Notes: generated by a model not told the origin, from the letters alone. A DNA stretch of 64,000 bases from Acutalibacter sp. 1XD8-33 (GCF_003612555.1 NZ_RAZF01000005.1:62001-126000), one strand, 5' to 3'; positions 26,664-36,394 are shown, counted from the stretch's first letter. Program-made: numbers and translations.

Positions 26664-27881
26664 TTACAACAGCTGTTCCAGCCGCTCCTTGATGGCCAGC
26701 AGGAAATCCTGGGTGTTCACCTTGCGCACCTCCGGCAGGGTGGACATGGCCGCCAGGTCACCGGTCATCACGCCGGATTCGATGGTGTCCAGGGTAGCCT
26801 GTTCCAGCTTGCCGGCAAAATCCTCCAGGCGGGTGTTGCCATCTAGCTGGCCTCGCTTACGCAGGGCACCGGTCCAGGCAAAGAGGGTAGCTACCGAGTT
26901 GGTGGAGGTCTCCTCACCCTTGAGATGCTTGTAGTAGTGGCGCTGCACAGTGCCGTGGGCGGCCTCATACTCGCAGGTGCCGTCCGGGGCCACCAGCACG
27001 GAGGTCATCATGGCGAGGCTGCCGAAGGCCGTGGCAACCATGTCGCTCATCACGTCGCCGTCGTAGTTCTTGCAGGCCCAGATGAACCCGCCCTCGCTGC
27101 GTACCACTCGGGCCACCGCGTCGTCGATAAGGGTGTAGAAGTACTCGATCCCTGCCGCCGCGAACTTTGCTGCGTATTCATTATCATAGATTTCCTGGAA
27201 AATATCTTTGAACCGGTGGTCATATTTCTTGGAAATTGTATCTTTGGTGGAGAACCACAGGTCCTGTTTGGTGTCCAGGGCAAAGTTGAAGCAGGACCGG
27301 GCGAAGCTCTCGATGCTCTTGTCCATATTGAACTGTCCCTGGAGCACGCCGGAGCTCTCCTCAAACTGATGAACAGGATATTTCCGCTCGGTTCCGTCCG
27401 CACAGGTCACCAAGAGCTCGGCCTTGGCCCCGGCGGGGACGATTGCCTCAGCGTTCTTGTACACGTCGCCAAAGGCGTGGCGGGCGATGGTGATGGGCTT
27501 TTTCCAGTTGGGAATATAGGGAGTGATGCCCTTCACCAGGATAGGGGCCCGGAACACGGTGCCGTCCAGAATGGCCCGGATGGTGCCGTTGGGGGACTTC
27601 CACATCTCCTTGAGGTCGTATTCCTTCACACGGGCGGCGTTGGGGGTGATGGTGGCGCATTTCACCGCCACGCCGTACTTTTTGGTGGCCTCGGCGGAGT
27701 CGATGGTCACCTGATCCCCGGTCTTATCCCGGTTGGGGAGCCCCAGGTCGTAGTATTCCAGGTTCAGGTCGATATAGGGCTCCAGCAGCAGATCCTTGAT
27801 CATCTGCCAGATCACCCGGGTCATCTCGTCGCCGTCCATTTCCACCAGGGGCGTTTTCATGGGAATTTTTTCAAAGCTCAT
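26664..27881 (-). CDS. icd: NADP-dependent isocitrate dehydrogenase (type II)
   Basis: Oxidative decarboxylation of isocitrate to 2-oxoglutarate. 405 residues, of the eukaryote-like type II ([15 protein letters not shown], then [18 protein letters not shown] and SPNGTIRA). Substrate-site arginines and the C-terminal GTVQRHYY segment are present. Follows aconitase (28181-30112) on the same strand, giving a partial oxidative TCA branch to 2-oxoglutarate, feeding glutamate synthesis together with gdhA at the right end. Confidence 0.95.
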   Translation of the reverse strand: MSFEKIPMKTPLVEMDGDEMTRVIWQMIKDLLLEPYIDLNLEYYDLGLPNRDKTGDQVTIDSAEATKKYGVAVKCATITPNAARVKEYDLKEMWKSPNGTIRAILDGTVFRAPILVKGITPYIPNWKKPITIARHAFGDVYKNAEAIVPAGAKAELLVTCADGTERKYPVHQFEESSGVLQGQFNMDKSIESFARSCFNFALDTKQDLWFSTKDTISKKYDHRFKDIFQEIYDNEYAAKFAAAGIEYFYTLIDDAVARVVRSEGGFIWACKNYDGDVMSDMVATAFGSLAMMTSVLVAPDGTCEYEAAHGTVQRHYYKHLKGEETSTNSVATLFAWTGALRKRGQLDGNTRLEDFAGKLEQATLDTIESGVMTGDLAAMSTLPEVRKVNTQDFLLAIKERLEQLL

Positions 27882-27904
27882 AGGTTTCTCCTTTTTGTGT
27901 ATTT

Positions 27905-28175
27905 TCCTGCCTCCGGCGGCTGAACCCCCAAAGACTTTTTGCGTCGCGCTTTTGGCTCACAGTGTTCCCAGGCTTTTCTCCACGCGGAGCAGGCGGGGCG
28001 GTTTCGTGGGGCTTCTCGAGTCTCAACTCGGTTTGTCTCTCCGTTTTCCTTCGCAAAACTTCCGCCAAGCTGGATATAAAGCGCACATAGCCAACCAGGG
28101 TAAAAGTTTTTGATCCAAACTTTTTTCAAAAAGTTTGGTGGGGTCCAGGGGTGAAACCCCTGGCCGCCGGAGGCC
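27905..28175. repeat. Mosaic intergenic repeat, 28 kb copy (reverse orientation)
   Basis: GCCTCCGGCGGC (27910), TCTCGAGTCTCAACTCGG, then CCAACCAGGGTAAAAGTT (reverse of the 18-base module, near 28091), hairpin AAACTTTTTTCAAAAAGTTT, GGTCCAGGGGTGAAACCCC and GGCCGCCGGAGGC. The block is bounded by the same GCCTCCGGCGGC module at both ends in inverted orientation, so it can form a long terminal inverted structure. Confidence 0.8.
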
Positions 28176-28180
28176 ATGCC

Positions 28181-30112
28181 TCACTCCGCCTGCTTGGTAT
28201 AGTTCAAGAGGCCGCCCGCCAGCACCATATCCCGCTGCCGGGGGGTGAGGACGGCGTCCAGCTTGATCCGCAGGTTCTTGGTCTTGTTCTCCAGGGTGAC
28301 GGCCTCCCCGGCGGCGATCTCTTTCCGCGCGTCCGGCAGGCAGAGCTCGTCCATCTGGCCGATCTTGTCATAGTCCGCCTCATCCTGGAACCGCAGGGGC
28401 AGGATGCCCGTGTTGGCCAGATTGGCCGCGTGGATCCGGGCGTAGCTCTTGGCGATCACGGCCTTCACCCCCAGATAGAGGGGCACCAGCGCCGCGTGCT
28501 CCCGGGAGGAGCCCTGGCCGTAGTTCTGCCCGGCGATCACAATGCCGCCGCCCTCTGCCTTGCACCGGTCCGGGAAGTCCTTGTCGCAGACCCCGAAGCA
28601 GAACTGGGACAGGTAGGGAATGTTGGACCGGTAAGGCAGAATCTTCGCCCCGGCGGGCATGATATGGTCCGTGGTGATGTTGTCCCCCACCTTCAGCACA
28701 GCCTTGCGGGCAATGCTCTCCTCCAGGGGCCCGGCGATGGGCAGAGGCTTGATGTTGGGCCCGCGCTTCACCTCCACGGTCTCCATCAGGGCCTCCTCGA
28801 TGGGGGGCACAATCATGTTGTCGTTGATGAGGAAGCTCTTGGGCATCTCAATCCCCACGAAGTCTCCCAGGGTGCGGGGATCGGTGAACACCCCGGCGAT
28901 GGCGGAGGCCGCGGCGGTCTCCGGGCTCACCAGATAGACCTGGGCGTCGGCGGTGCCGGAGCGGCCCTCGAAGTTCCGGTTGAAGGTGCGCAGGGAGACG
29001 CCGGCGGAGTTGGGGGACTGGCCCATGCCGATGCAGGGCCCGCAGGCGCACTCCAGAATCCGGGCCCCGGCGGCGATCATGTCCGCCAGAGCGCCGTTCT
29101 GGGCCAGCATATTGTAGACCTGCTTGGAGCCGCAGCCGATGGTCAGGCTCACGTCAGGGTGCACGGTCCTGCCCTTGAGGATGGCGGCCACCCGCATCAT
29201 GTCCAGGTAAGAGGAGTTGGTGCAGGAGCCGATGCAGCACTGGTCAATCTTCATGCCCGCAAGCTCCGCCACGGGCTTCACCGCGTCCGGGCTGTGGGGG
29301 CAGGCGGCCAGGGGCTCCAAAGCGGAAAGGTCGATCTGGATGATCTCATCATAGCTGGCGTCCGGGTCTGAGGAGAGCTCCACCCACTGGTCCCCCCGGC
29401 CCTGGGCCTCCAGAAACTCACGAGTGATCTCGTCCGAGGGGAAGAGGGAGGTGGTGGCCCCCAGCTCCGCTCCCATGTTGGTGATGGTGGCCCGCTCAGG
29501 CACGGAGAGGGTTTTGATCCCTTCGCCGCCGTACTCGATGATCTTGCCCACGCCGCCCTTGACGCTCATCTTCTCCAGCACGGCCAGGATCACGTCCTTG
29601 GCGGAGACCCAGGGGGAGAGCTTCCCCGTGAGGTTCACCTTGGTCATGCTGGGCATGTTGATATGGTACTCGCCGCCGCCCATGGCCACGGCCACGTCCA
29701 TGCCCCCCGCGCCAAAGGCCAGCATCCCAATGCCGCCCCCGGTGGGGGTGTGGCTGTCGGAGCCGATGAGGGTTTTCCCCGGGGCACCGAAGCGCTCCAG
29801 ATGGATCTGGTGGCAGATGCCGTTGCCCGGACGGGAGAAATAGATCCCGTGCTTCTGGGCCACGGTCTGGATGTAGCGGTGGTCGTCGGCGTTTTCAAAG
29901 CCGCTCTGCAGGGTATTGTGGTCAACATAGGCCACACTGCGCTCTGTTCGAACCCGGGGCACGCCCATGGCCTCGAACTCCAGATAGGCCATGGTGCCGG
30001 TGGCGTCCTGAGTGAGGGTCTGGTCAATGCGGAGGCCAATGTCCGCGCCTACGGCCATTTCGCCGCTGACCAGGTGGCTCTCAATGATTTTTTGCGCGAT
30101 GGTTTTTCCCAT
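28181..30112 (-). CDS. acnA: Aconitate hydratase
   Basis: Isomerises citrate and isocitrate via a 4Fe-4S cluster. About 643 residues, the shorter bacterial/mitochondrial-like type. The three cluster cysteines are in GSCTNSSYLDM and CACGPCIGMG, and SLIGSDSHTPT and GQNYGQGSSREHAAL (substrate-site residues) are seen. ATG at 30112 gives MGKTIAQKIIESH; longer readings enter the GH5 gene. Lies 14 bases from the GH5 stop and upstream of icd, probably co-expressed. Confidence 0.93.
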   Translation of the reverse strand: MGKTIAQKIIESHLVSGEMAVGADIGLRIDQTLTQDATGTMAYLEFEAMGVPRVRTERSVAYVDHNTLQSGFENADDHRYIQTVAQKHGIYFSRPGNGICHQIHLERFGAPGKTLIGSDSHTPTGGGIGMLAFGAGGMDVAVAMGGGEYHINMPSMTKVNLTGKLSPWVSAKDVILAVLEKMSVKGGVGKIIEYGGEGIKTLSVPERATITNMGAELGATTSLFPSDEITREFLEAQGRGDQWVELSSDPDASYDEIIQIDLSALEPLAACPHSPDAVKPVAELAGMKIDQCCIGSCTNSSYLDMMRVAAILKGRTVHPDVSLTIGCGSKQVYNMLAQNGALADMIAAGARILECACGPCIGMGQSPNSAGVSLRTFNRNFEGRSGTADAQVYLVSPETAAASAIAGVFTDPRTLGDFVGIEMPKSFLINDNMIVPPIEEALMETVEVKRGPNIKPLPIAGPLEESIARKAVLKVGDNITTDHIMPAGAKILPYRSNIPYLSQFCFGVCDKDFPDRCKAEGGGIVIAGQNYGQGSSREHAALVPLYLGVKAVIAKSYARIHAANLANTGILPLRFQDEADYDKIGQMDELCLPDARKEIAAGEAVTLENKTKNLRIKLDAVLTPRQRDMVLAGGLLNYTKQAE

Positions 30113-30126
30113 AATACTCGCTCCTT

Positions 30127-31491
30127 TTATATAGATTGGATTGGTTCGCTGAGGATGCCGGCGGTCATGCGCTGAAGCAGGGCCGCGTATTCCGGATAGA
30201 ACTGGCAGTTTTCCAGCAGAAAGGATTTGGGCAGCTCCAGAAGCTCCTCCTTGGAATACTCCCGAAGCAGGGGTTCCAGGATGCATTCCCGCTGGAAGCG
30301 GTACAGGATAGCCTGCTGCCGGAAACGCATGGCCTCCTTCAGGGCTTCCGAGGCCAACGAGAACTCCGGGTACTCCCCAATATGGCCGATCATCTGATAG
30401 GCCTGTTGGCGTTCTTTATAGTGGTCCCAGCGCTTGCGGGCCCGCTCTGCCAGCCGCATCCAGGGGGAACCGCTTTTGGGGTAGGCCAAGCCCATGAACC
30501 GGGCGTCCTTATAGCACCACAGGGTCCAGGAAATCTCCCTGTCGTTGAAGAGGGAAAGGGTCTCCTCCAGAAGCTCCATGGAATGGGCCACATCATTGGG
30601 GTCAATGTCGTACCCGGCCTCTCCGCAGAGGACCGGCCGGTGGAGGTCCTCCCGAACAGAGGCGATTTTCTCCAGAATTTCCCGGAACTTCTCCTGCCGG
30701 CCGGCCTTGTCATAGGCCTTGCCAAACAGCTCCGGCTCCCACACCGTGGGGTAGTAGTGGAAGCTCAGGGCCGTGTTGGGGTCCGTGATTTCGCCGATGC
30801 AGTCAAAGCGCATGGCGAAATTGTCCCCCTCCAGAAAGATGATATGGTTCTGGTCCACACAACGGATGGCCTGGGTGACCTCCTGGTAAAACTCCGGCAG
30901 CAGGGCGGGAGCGTCCATCAGGTAGGGCTCGTTGAGCAGATCGTAACCCAACAGGTATTCTCGGTCCTTCCAATGCTCCGCAATGTGTCCCCAGAGCCCC
31001 ACAATCTGGTCCCGGAAAACCTTGTAATGCCAGAACTGAGGGATGCCGCTGTTGTTGTCCGAATGCCAGTCCGGGTTCTGCCCGCCGGGGACTGTGTGCA
31101 GGTCGGGAAGCAGATAGATCCGGTATTTCTCACAGAGATCCATCAGGCTATCCAGATAGGCGAAGCCCTCCGGCTTGTACGCGCCGGGGGCGTTGTCGTC
31201 GATAAAAAGCCGGTAGTTGAAGGGGACGCGGACCACGTTTACCCCCAGGCTTTTCAAAAAGGAAAAATCCTGCTCCGTGACAAAGGAGCGGATAAAGGCG
31301 TCAAAAAAACGGCGGGCGGTTTCCTCTCCAAAGACGCTCGCCACGGCCTTGCGCAGCTGGTTGTCCGGGGTAGGGAGGCCCACCATAAAATGCTCCAGGT
31401 TCAGCCAGCTGCCAATACCCAGCCCCCGGAACAGGACCGGTCTGCCCGCCTTGACGAATTCCGTTCCCCTTACCTTTACGAAATCTTTCAT
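30127..31491 (-). CDS. Glycoside hydrolase family 5 (cellulase superfamily) enzyme, cytoplasmic
   Basis: 454 residues, TIM-barrel GH5. Acid/base Glu188 is in NEP (LLNEPYL), the nucleophile Glu291 is in VLCGEAGYD, and the N-terminal region LGVNVVRVPFNYR is typical. No signal peptide: ATG at 31491 gives MKDFVKVRG after GAAGG. So it probably acts on imported oligosaccharides. The C-terminal 100 residues (helical) do not match the barrel. It overlaps the HAD gene by 4 bases. Substrate specificity unknown. Confidence 0.85.
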   Translation of the reverse strand: MKDFVKVRGTEFVKAGRPVLFRGLGIGSWLNLEHFMVGLPTPDNQLRKAVASVFGEETARRFFDAFIRSFVTEQDFSFLKSLGVNVVRVPFNYRLFIDDNAPGAYKPEGFAYLDSLMDLCEKYRIYLLPDLHTVPGGQNPDWHSDNNSGIPQFWHYKVFRDQIVGLWGHIAEHWKDREYLLGYDLLNEPYLMDAPALLPEFYQEVTQAIRCVDQNHIIFLEGDNFAMRFDCIGEITDPNTALSFHYYPTVWEPELFGKAYDKAGRQEKFREILEKIASVREDLHRPVLCGEAGYDIDPNDVAHSMELLEETLSLFNDREISWTLWCYKDARFMGLAYPKSGSPWMRLAERARKRWDHYKERQQAYQMIGHIGEYPEFSLASEALKEAMRFRQQAILYRFQRECILEPLLREYSKEELLELPKSFLLENCQFYPEYAALLQRMTAGILSEPIQSI

Positions 31492-32270
31492 ATGCACGGA
31501 ACCTTCTTTTCGGTGATTTCGGATAGCTCTTCCAGGGCGTCCGCCAGCTCCCGCCATGCGGAAATTTTCAGGTATGGGAAGTCCCCGCCTCCCGGCGGGG
31601 CCCCGCCGCCCCCCATCCACACGGGGAAGAGCCCGGCCCTGTGCGCGCCCTCCACGTCCGCCTCCCAATTGTCCCCGCAGTACCATACCTTTTCCGGGGG
31701 CAGGCCCGCCTTTCGCAGGGCGATTTGAAAGAGAAGCGGGTCCGGCTTACGGATGCCGTATTCGCTGGAGGCCAGGACGAACTGGAACTGGTGGGCCGGG
31801 AAGAGCTTTGTCAAGCGGTGGGCCAGCGCCTGACCCGACCAGCCAATATTGCTGATCACGCCTGTGGGAATGCCTTGCGTTCGCAAAAAGTCCAACATTT
31901 CCGCCGTGCCTGGGTGGGGGTGGCTGGGGCATGAGCTGTCCATCAGCACAGTCTCCACCTCCGGCAGGGAGAGGGAAAATTCCAGTCCCAGCGCCTCGGA
32001 CACGGTTCGAAGCTGGTGCCATTCATGGATTTCAAAGCCGCCCTTTTTTGAGGCGGAGAGGCTTCGGGAGTGGGAAAAGCGCCGCCAAAGGCTGTCGGCA
32101 AGCGCTTGCGCCTGTTCCGGGCCGACGTCCGCCGGTTTCTCGCGGACAAATTGAAAGACCGTCCGCCATCCCCGGAGAAAATCGGGGATAGGCTCCCAAG
32201 CCAGCGTGTCCCCATAGTCGAAAAGTACCATCTCCGGCTTTGGAATGGAGCGCAAATCAGAAGAAAGCAA
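31488..32270 (-). CDS. HAD-superfamily hydrolase
   Basis: 260 residues with HAD motifs I LFDYGDTL (Asp nucleophile, Gly instead of the usual second-position Asp), II SNIGW, III KPDPLLF, and IV CGDNWEADVEGA. The DYGDT variant occurs in some phosphoglycolate-phosphatase-like proteins. The start is uncertain: TTG at 32270, TTG at 32255 or ATG at 32231; no clear ribosome site, but overlap with the carrier gene suggests coupling. Between GH5 and the carrier. Confidence 0.8.
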   Translation of the reverse strand: MLSSDLRSIPKPEMVLFDYGDTLAWEPIPDFLRGWRTVFQFVREKPADVGPEQAQALADSLWRRFSHSRSLSASKKGGFEIHEWHQLRTVSEALGLEFSLSLPEVETVLMDSSCPSHPHPGTAEMLDFLRTQGIPTGVISNIGWSGQALAHRLTKLFPAHQFQFVLASSEYGIRKPDPLLFQIALRKAGLPPEKVWYCGDNWEADVEGAHRAGLFPVWMGGGGAPPGGGDFPYLKISAWRELADALEELSEITEKKVPCI

Positions 32271-33195
32271 AATAATTCAACCCCCAAATCCACAAAAACA
32301 TGGTTCCGATGGACAGCACAGAGCTGAACACCACCAGCTGCCCCGCCAGCTGGCCGTCGCCCCCCATCTGCTGGGCCATGGTGAAAGAGGAAACCGCGAT
32401 GGGCGAACCAAACAATGTGAGCAGCACCGCCAGCTCCGGCCCCCGAAATCCCAGCAGGATAGCGGCGGCAATGGCGGCGAAAGGATAGAGAATCAGCTTG
32501 ACCGTCAGAGTCAGCAGAAGGGGTTTCGCGCACCGCCCGGTTTCGCCAAAATTCAGGGAGGCGCCCAGAATCACAAAGGCCAGAGGCGTGGCGATGCCGG
32601 CCAGGGTAGAGGCGGCGTCATATACCACATGGGGCAGGGTCAGGGCGAAATAATTGCAGAGGATTCCGGCGGCGGAGGCCAGAATCAGGGGGTTGGTCAG
32701 GATTCCCTTAAGCACCTGCCAGAGATTGGGCCGTTGGCCGTTGAACATCTCCAGCGCCAGCACGGCCAGGGCGTTGAACAGAGGGATGATCACGGCGATG
32801 AGGATGGAGGCCATCCCCGCGGCGGTATTGCCGAAAAGCGCCATGCTGATGGGGATGCCGTAGAGGACGAAATTGCTGCGGAACATTCCCTGAAGCATCA
32901 CGCCCCGGCGGGCATTTTCCTGCTCGGTAAGGAGAACCAGCACCAGGGCAATGAGAAACTCGATCAATACCCCGGCTACGGAGAAAAAGATCAGGTCGCT
33001 GCGGAAATTCACCGCCAGGTCGGAGTCATATACATTGATAAACACCAGCAGGGGCAGAAAAATCTTGAAGATCACCTTGTTTACCTGCTTGCAGGAGGTC
33101 TCGTTCAGAAGCCCTGTGAGCTTCACAAGAAAGCCCACGGCCATCATGATAAACAGGGGCAGAACGGTATTCAGGGCGATAAAAAGGCTTTCCAT
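32257..33195 (-). CDS. AEC family (auxin efflux carrier-type) transporter
   Basis: About 312 residues, ten hydrophobic segments in two repeats; LPLFIMMAVGFLVKL and a central NPLILASAAGIL are family-like. In bacteria these proteins export organic acids or amino acids (for example malate). ATG at 33195 (MESLFIAL) is chosen over the upstream one as it has MWRDP only before it. A promoter with 17-base spacing is upstream. Substrate unknown. Confidence 0.85.
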   Translation of the reverse strand: MESLFIALNTVLPLFIMMAVGFLVKLTGLLNETSCKQVNKVIFKIFLPLLVFINVYDSDLAVNFRSDLIFFSVAGVLIEFLIALVLVLLTEQENARRGVMLQGMFRSNFVLYGIPISMALFGNTAAGMASILIAVIIPLFNALAVLALEMFNGQRPNLWQVLKGILTNPLILASAAGILCNYFALTLPHVVYDAASTLAGIATPLAFVILGASLNFGETGRCAKPLLLTLTVKLILYPFAAIAAAILLGFRGPELAVLLTLFGSPIAVSSFTMAQQMGGDGQLAGQLVVFSSVLSIGTMFLWIWGLNYFAFF

Positions 33196-33238
33196 GGGGT
33201 CCCTCCACAAAAAGATAAACGATGAAACGATACATCAC

Positions 33239-33267
33239 ATTATATCACAGAAGTGATTTCTTGGCAA
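33239..33267 (-). promoter_or_regulatory. Promoter of AEC carrier operon
   Basis: TTGCCA (33267-33262), 17-base spacer, TATAAT (33244-33239), minus strand, 44 bases from the ATG. Confidence 0.75.
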
Positions 33268-33367
33268 GCGCGAAACGGAATAGACGAATGAGCACTTTTA
33301 AGCCGGCCGCGTTGCCGCCTGGTTCAAAAGAGAAAACTCTGCGCGTATATTTCCTGAGAAAAGCGGA

Positions 33368-33390
33368 AGGGCCGGAAATTCTCCGGCCCT
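33368..33390 (-). terminator. Terminator after the PilZ gene
   Basis: AGGGCCGG (33368-33375) pairs with CCGGCCCT (33383-33390) around a 7-base loop; minus-strand transcript continues TCCGCTTTTC. It ends the GGDEF-PilZ operon. Confidence 0.65.
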
Positions 33391-33436
33391 GTTTCTGGCG
33401 TTTTCACTTTTCTGGCGGCTCATGCCGCAAAGAACG

Positions 33437-34126
33437 TTATGATCGTCTCCGCTTCTCCAGCTGAGCCGCGAAGATATTCTGGGAGATTTTGTCTTGGTCA
33501 TCCTCGGTGAGCCCCAGAAACTGGCACCCGTATTCAAACTGCCCGTCCTCTTTTTCCTCCACGCGCAGTACTTGACAATACATCACAGACTCCGGCGCGC
33601 TTTCCCGCAGGCGGGACTTCAACAGCAGCTTGTCGCCCTCTTGATATCGTTCTTTCGAGCGGACGCCCGCCCCGCCCACACTGATATTCAGAAGCCTGCA
33701 GGGAATTTCCCCCGCGGAAAACCCGCCAAAGGCGGTAAGGCTGGCGTCAAGGTCTACGCTCAGCCGGAAGAAAGCCCGGGCGTTTTTGATCTCGTCTACC
33801 GTCAGCTCGCTGGCCCGCCACAGATTTTCTCCTTCTGGCAAAACGAGCCCCTGCAAATAGACCGCCTTGCGCTCATAGTCGCTGTATCCCCGGATCTTTA
33901 CCAACATAGGCTCTTCTGGGGAGATCCCAGCGGCGGAACGCAGGTGCAGTTCCGCCGTGTTTCCCCGCAGACCCGCAAGCTTCGCAATAAAGAGGAATTG
34001 CCCATCCTGAGCCGTTACCTCCACGCGCATGCCAGAATACATTTCCATTTCCGCAGTCATGTCTTTCTTACCAGTATCTGCGGGTTTTGCAATCGCCTTT
34101 TTGCCAAACAGATTGAACAGCTTCAC
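33437..34126 (-). CDS. PilZ-domain c-di-GMP receptor
   Basis: 229 residues. N-terminal YcgR-like domain (about 10-110) and C-terminal PilZ domain: RxxxR as RAFFR (Arg117, Arg121) and D/NxSxxG as NISVGG (Asn147), the full c-di-GMP-binding motif. GTG at 34126 follows AGGAGG by 6 bases; an upstream GTG at 34147 precedes that site. Sits just after the diguanylate cyclase on one transcript, so signal maker and receiver are coexpressed; target (flagellar motor, exopolysaccharide) cannot be told. Confidence 0.88.
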   Translation of the reverse strand: MKLFNLFGKKAIAKPADTGKKDMTAEMEMYSGMRVEVTAQDGQFLFIAKLAGLRGNTAELHLRSAAGISPEEPMLVKIRGYSDYERKAVYLQGLVLPEGENLWRASELTVDEIKNARAFFRLSVDLDASLTAFGGFSAGEIPCRLLNISVGGAGVRSKERYQEGDKLLLKSRLRESAPESVMYCQVLRVEEKEDGQFEYGCQFLGLTEDDQDKISQNIFAAQLEKRRRS

Positions 34127-34188
34127 AAAATGCCTCCTCTTGTCCACTGTGCTTGCTTTACTTGCTTTCCCGCAGCTGCTTCATGGTT

Positions 34189-35079
34189 TCATTCATCCAA
34201 ACCACCTGATTGCGCCCTGTTTTTTTTTGCGTCATACAGCATGTTGTCCGCCATCTTTACCACAAAGTCAAAGGAAAGCTCTTCCTTCGGCATGACCGTA
34301 ACACCTCCGATACTGACCGTGACCCACTGGGATACAGCGGGATCGTGGGGGATATGCAGGCTTTCTACCGCCTGGCGGATTTCTTTGAGATAAGCAAAGG
34401 CTTTTCCCGACTCATCCCCCATGAGGAACGCCACAAACTCCTCACCGCCGTAGCGGGCAAAGAAATCCGTGCTCCGCCGCAGATAGGATGATACAGTTTT
34501 CGCCACGGCGGCGATAACCTTGTCCCCGGCAGGATGTCCAAAGGTGTCGTTATACACCTTGAACCGATCGATATCAAACATGCAGACGGAAAAGGGAACA
34601 CGCAGGCGGGCGGCCTCTTTCCACTTTTGAGCGCTGTAGCTGTCATATTGCCGCCGGTTCGCCACCCCGGTGAGCTGGTCCGTCCGGGATTGGTGCTCAA
34701 TCTGCTTGCGGTATGTATATAACTTCACATGGGTGTTGACCCTGGCCTTTACGATCAGCGGATTAAAAGGCTTGATGATGTAGTCTACGGCGCCCAGAAT
34801 AAGCCCTGTCTGCTCGTTTTGCACATCGGCAAGGCTGGTAATTAAGATAACGGGGACATTCTGGGTGATGATTTCCTCCTGGAGCTTTTTTAGCAAGGTA
34901 AAGCCGTCCATCCCCGGCATCACGACGTCCAGAAGGATCAGGGAAAAATGCCCTTCGCTGGCCAGAGTGAGCCCTTCCTCCGGCGAGTGAGCCACCGTGA
35001 TTTCGTATTCCTCCTCCAGTATGGATTTCAGTTTTGCCGCTTGCAGGATGCTGTCGTCCACAATCAGAATTTTTTCCAT
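34189..35079 (-). CDS. Response regulator with GGDEF output (diguanylate cyclase, PleD-like)
   Basis: 296 residues. REC domain (1-120) with phosphorylatable Asp51 in LLDVVMPGMDG and Lys103; GGDEF domain with GGEEF active site at 211-215. RSTD at 202-205, five residues before GGEEF, is the product-inhibition I-site. Thus an enzyme of the c-di-GMP maker type controlled by phosphorylation and feedback. ATG at 35079 lies 7 bases after GAGGAG (the earlier ATG is 1 base from it). Followed by the PilZ gene. Cognate kinase is not in this window. Confidence 0.93.
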   Translation of the reverse strand: MEKILIVDDSILQAAKLKSILEEEYEITVAHSPEEGLTLASEGHFSLILLDVVMPGMDGFTLLKKLQEEIITQNVPVILITSLADVQNEQTGLILGAVDYIIKPFNPLIVKARVNTHVKLYTYRKQIEHQSRTDQLTGVANRRQYDSYSAQKWKEAARLRVPFSVCMFDIDRFKVYNDTFGHPAGDKVIAAVAKTVSSYLRRSTDFFARYGGEEFVAFLMGDESGKAFAYLKEIRQAVESLHIPHDPAVSQWVTVSIGGVTVMPKEELSFDFVVKMADNMLYDAKKNRAQSGGLDE

Positions 35080-35164
35080 AAACATACTCCTCGTTGCAGG
35101 CTGTTTGGACCAACAGAGATGCGCAGGATCCTTGCGCCTGTGGACAGCCAATCTCTCTCTAAAA

Positions 35165-35193
35165 ATTATATAAAAAAAGCGAGCGATTTGCAA
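35165..35193 (-). promoter_or_regulatory. Promoter of GGDEF-PilZ operon
   Basis: TTGCAA (35193-35188), 17-base spacer, TATAAT (35170-35165), minus strand, about 85 bases before the start. Confidence 0.75.
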
Positions 35194-35381
35194 GCTCTTT
35201 TAAAAATAAAGATTCAAAATCAACCGGGGGAAAGTTCCGGGACGGTAAGGCCATGCCCTCAGACGGTGGCAGAGTAGACGCGTTTAAAAATTGAAAGACT
35301 CATTTGCTGCTTATTTTCCGCAATTTTTTGACATAATGATGTTCAGCGTTAATTTCCGCTTTATCATTTCAATTGAGAAAC

Positions 35382-35535
35382 TCATTTACAGAAACCTAAC
35401 TCATTTCCCTCTGGATCAGCTATTGCAAATTTGAGGACCCCCAAAAGAGTATCATAAAGCGGTACAGCTTCTAAAAACGGCAAAAATAAAGATTCTCCGG
35501 CTTTTGCCAGAGGATCTTTGTTCTCCGCGAATTTT
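35382..35535 (-). pseudogene. Possible remnant of a VOC (glyoxalase-fold) protein
   Basis: The minus-strand frame ends in AIADPEGNELGFCK, which resembles the conserved C terminus of VOC/glyoxalase family proteins. It overlaps the end of the flavin reductase frame and has no start of its own. The stretch is more AT-rich than neighbours. The rest of the 35.2-35.5 kb gap shows no gene. Confidence 0.35.
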
Positions 35536-36153
35536 CTACCGGATAAAATTAGTCCACTGAGAGGGTTCCTTTTCCGGCAGGCCAAATTCTTTTTTGCCCA
35601 ATTGAATGCTCTTCATCAGAAAAACCATGTTCCGGGCCAGGGTGCGCATCATCTGCAGGCCCTCGGCGTCCTGTTCCGCCTGGCCGGGGGTTTGGCCATG
35701 GATCCCATTCCAATATTGGCCGCTGGCAATGGGCATTCCGGCGATGCCAAAGAATTTGTTCAGCTCGTCGTAGGTAGCGGTCAGGCCACCCCGGCGGGCG
35801 GCGGCCACAGCCGCGCCCACTTTCATGGTCTTGGGGAAAGGCGTGCTGTAGAATAGGCGGGTAAGAAGGGCCACCAATGTGGCGTTGGCGGAGGCGTAAT
35901 AAACAGGGCTACCTACCACCAGGCCGTCGCAGACCTCGAATTTGGGGGCGGTTTCGTTTACCAGATCCTCGAACACGCATTTTCCCAGTTCGGTGCATTT
36001 CCGGCAGGCAATGCATCCCCGAATGGGCTTGTTTCCAATATGCAGAATCTCTGTCTCGATCCCCTCTTCATGGAAGATCTTCTCCATCTCGTGGAGGGCG
36101 GTATACGTATTCCCCTGGGCATGAGGGCTTCCGTTGAGCATTAGCACTTGCAT
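35536..36153 (-). CDS. Flavodoxin-family NAD(P)H-dependent FMN reductase-like protein
   Basis: 205 residues. Flavin-binding loop LNGSPHAQGNTYTAL, then SPVYYASANATL (second FMN loop). A cysteine cluster CIACRKCTELGKC near residue 50 is characteristic of iron-sulfur flavoprotein-like members. ATG at 36153 (MQVLMLNGSPH) after GGAGGAAAA; longer upstream start enters a MITE-like repeat. Likely reduces quinones, nitro compounds or disulfides; substrate unknown. Confidence 0.87.
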   Translation of the reverse strand: MQVLMLNGSPHAQGNTYTALHEMEKIFHEEGIETEILHIGNKPIRGCIACRKCTELGKCVFEDLVNETAPKFEVCDGLVVGSPVYYASANATLVALLTRLFYSTPFPKTMKVGAAVAAARRGGLTATYDELNKFFGIAGMPIASGQYWNGIHGQTPGQAEQDAEGLQMMRTLARNMVFLMKSIQLGKKEFGLPEKEPSQWTNFIR

Positions 36154-36191
36154 TCTGTTTTCCTCCTGACTCGATATGGTTTTTAGCACTA

Positions 36192-36354
36192 AGAGCCTAT
36201 CCCAAAATAATCCGCACACAGCTTGCTTGCATATTTCCCGCCATAGCACATAGCTTTCGCTTGCCAATCGCGAGATTGGCCGCGCTCAATCTATGCACTC
36301 TAGCAGAAAATCTGACGGCGTAATCTACGCGCGTCTTATTTCGGGATAGGCTCT
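36192..36354. mobile_element. MITE-like element with TA-flanked AGAGCCTATCCC ends
   Basis: 163 bp, 19-bp terminal inverted repeats (AGAGCCTATCCC[A/G]AAATAA), flanked on both sides by TA. No coding capacity. Its core 36214-36316 aligns in opposite orientation with 42294-42396 of the second element at about 82 percent by eye, while the ends share nothing beyond a leading AG. Confidence 0.75.
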
Positions 36355-36394
36355 TATTTTCCGGCACTTACATGGTATGATGGATTCCTGCGGT

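Noticed and set aside
35165-35203. Terminator GAGC...GCTC with T-run upstream of the GGDEF gene
   Set aside because: The stem is only 4 bp and the same bases form the better supported promoter.
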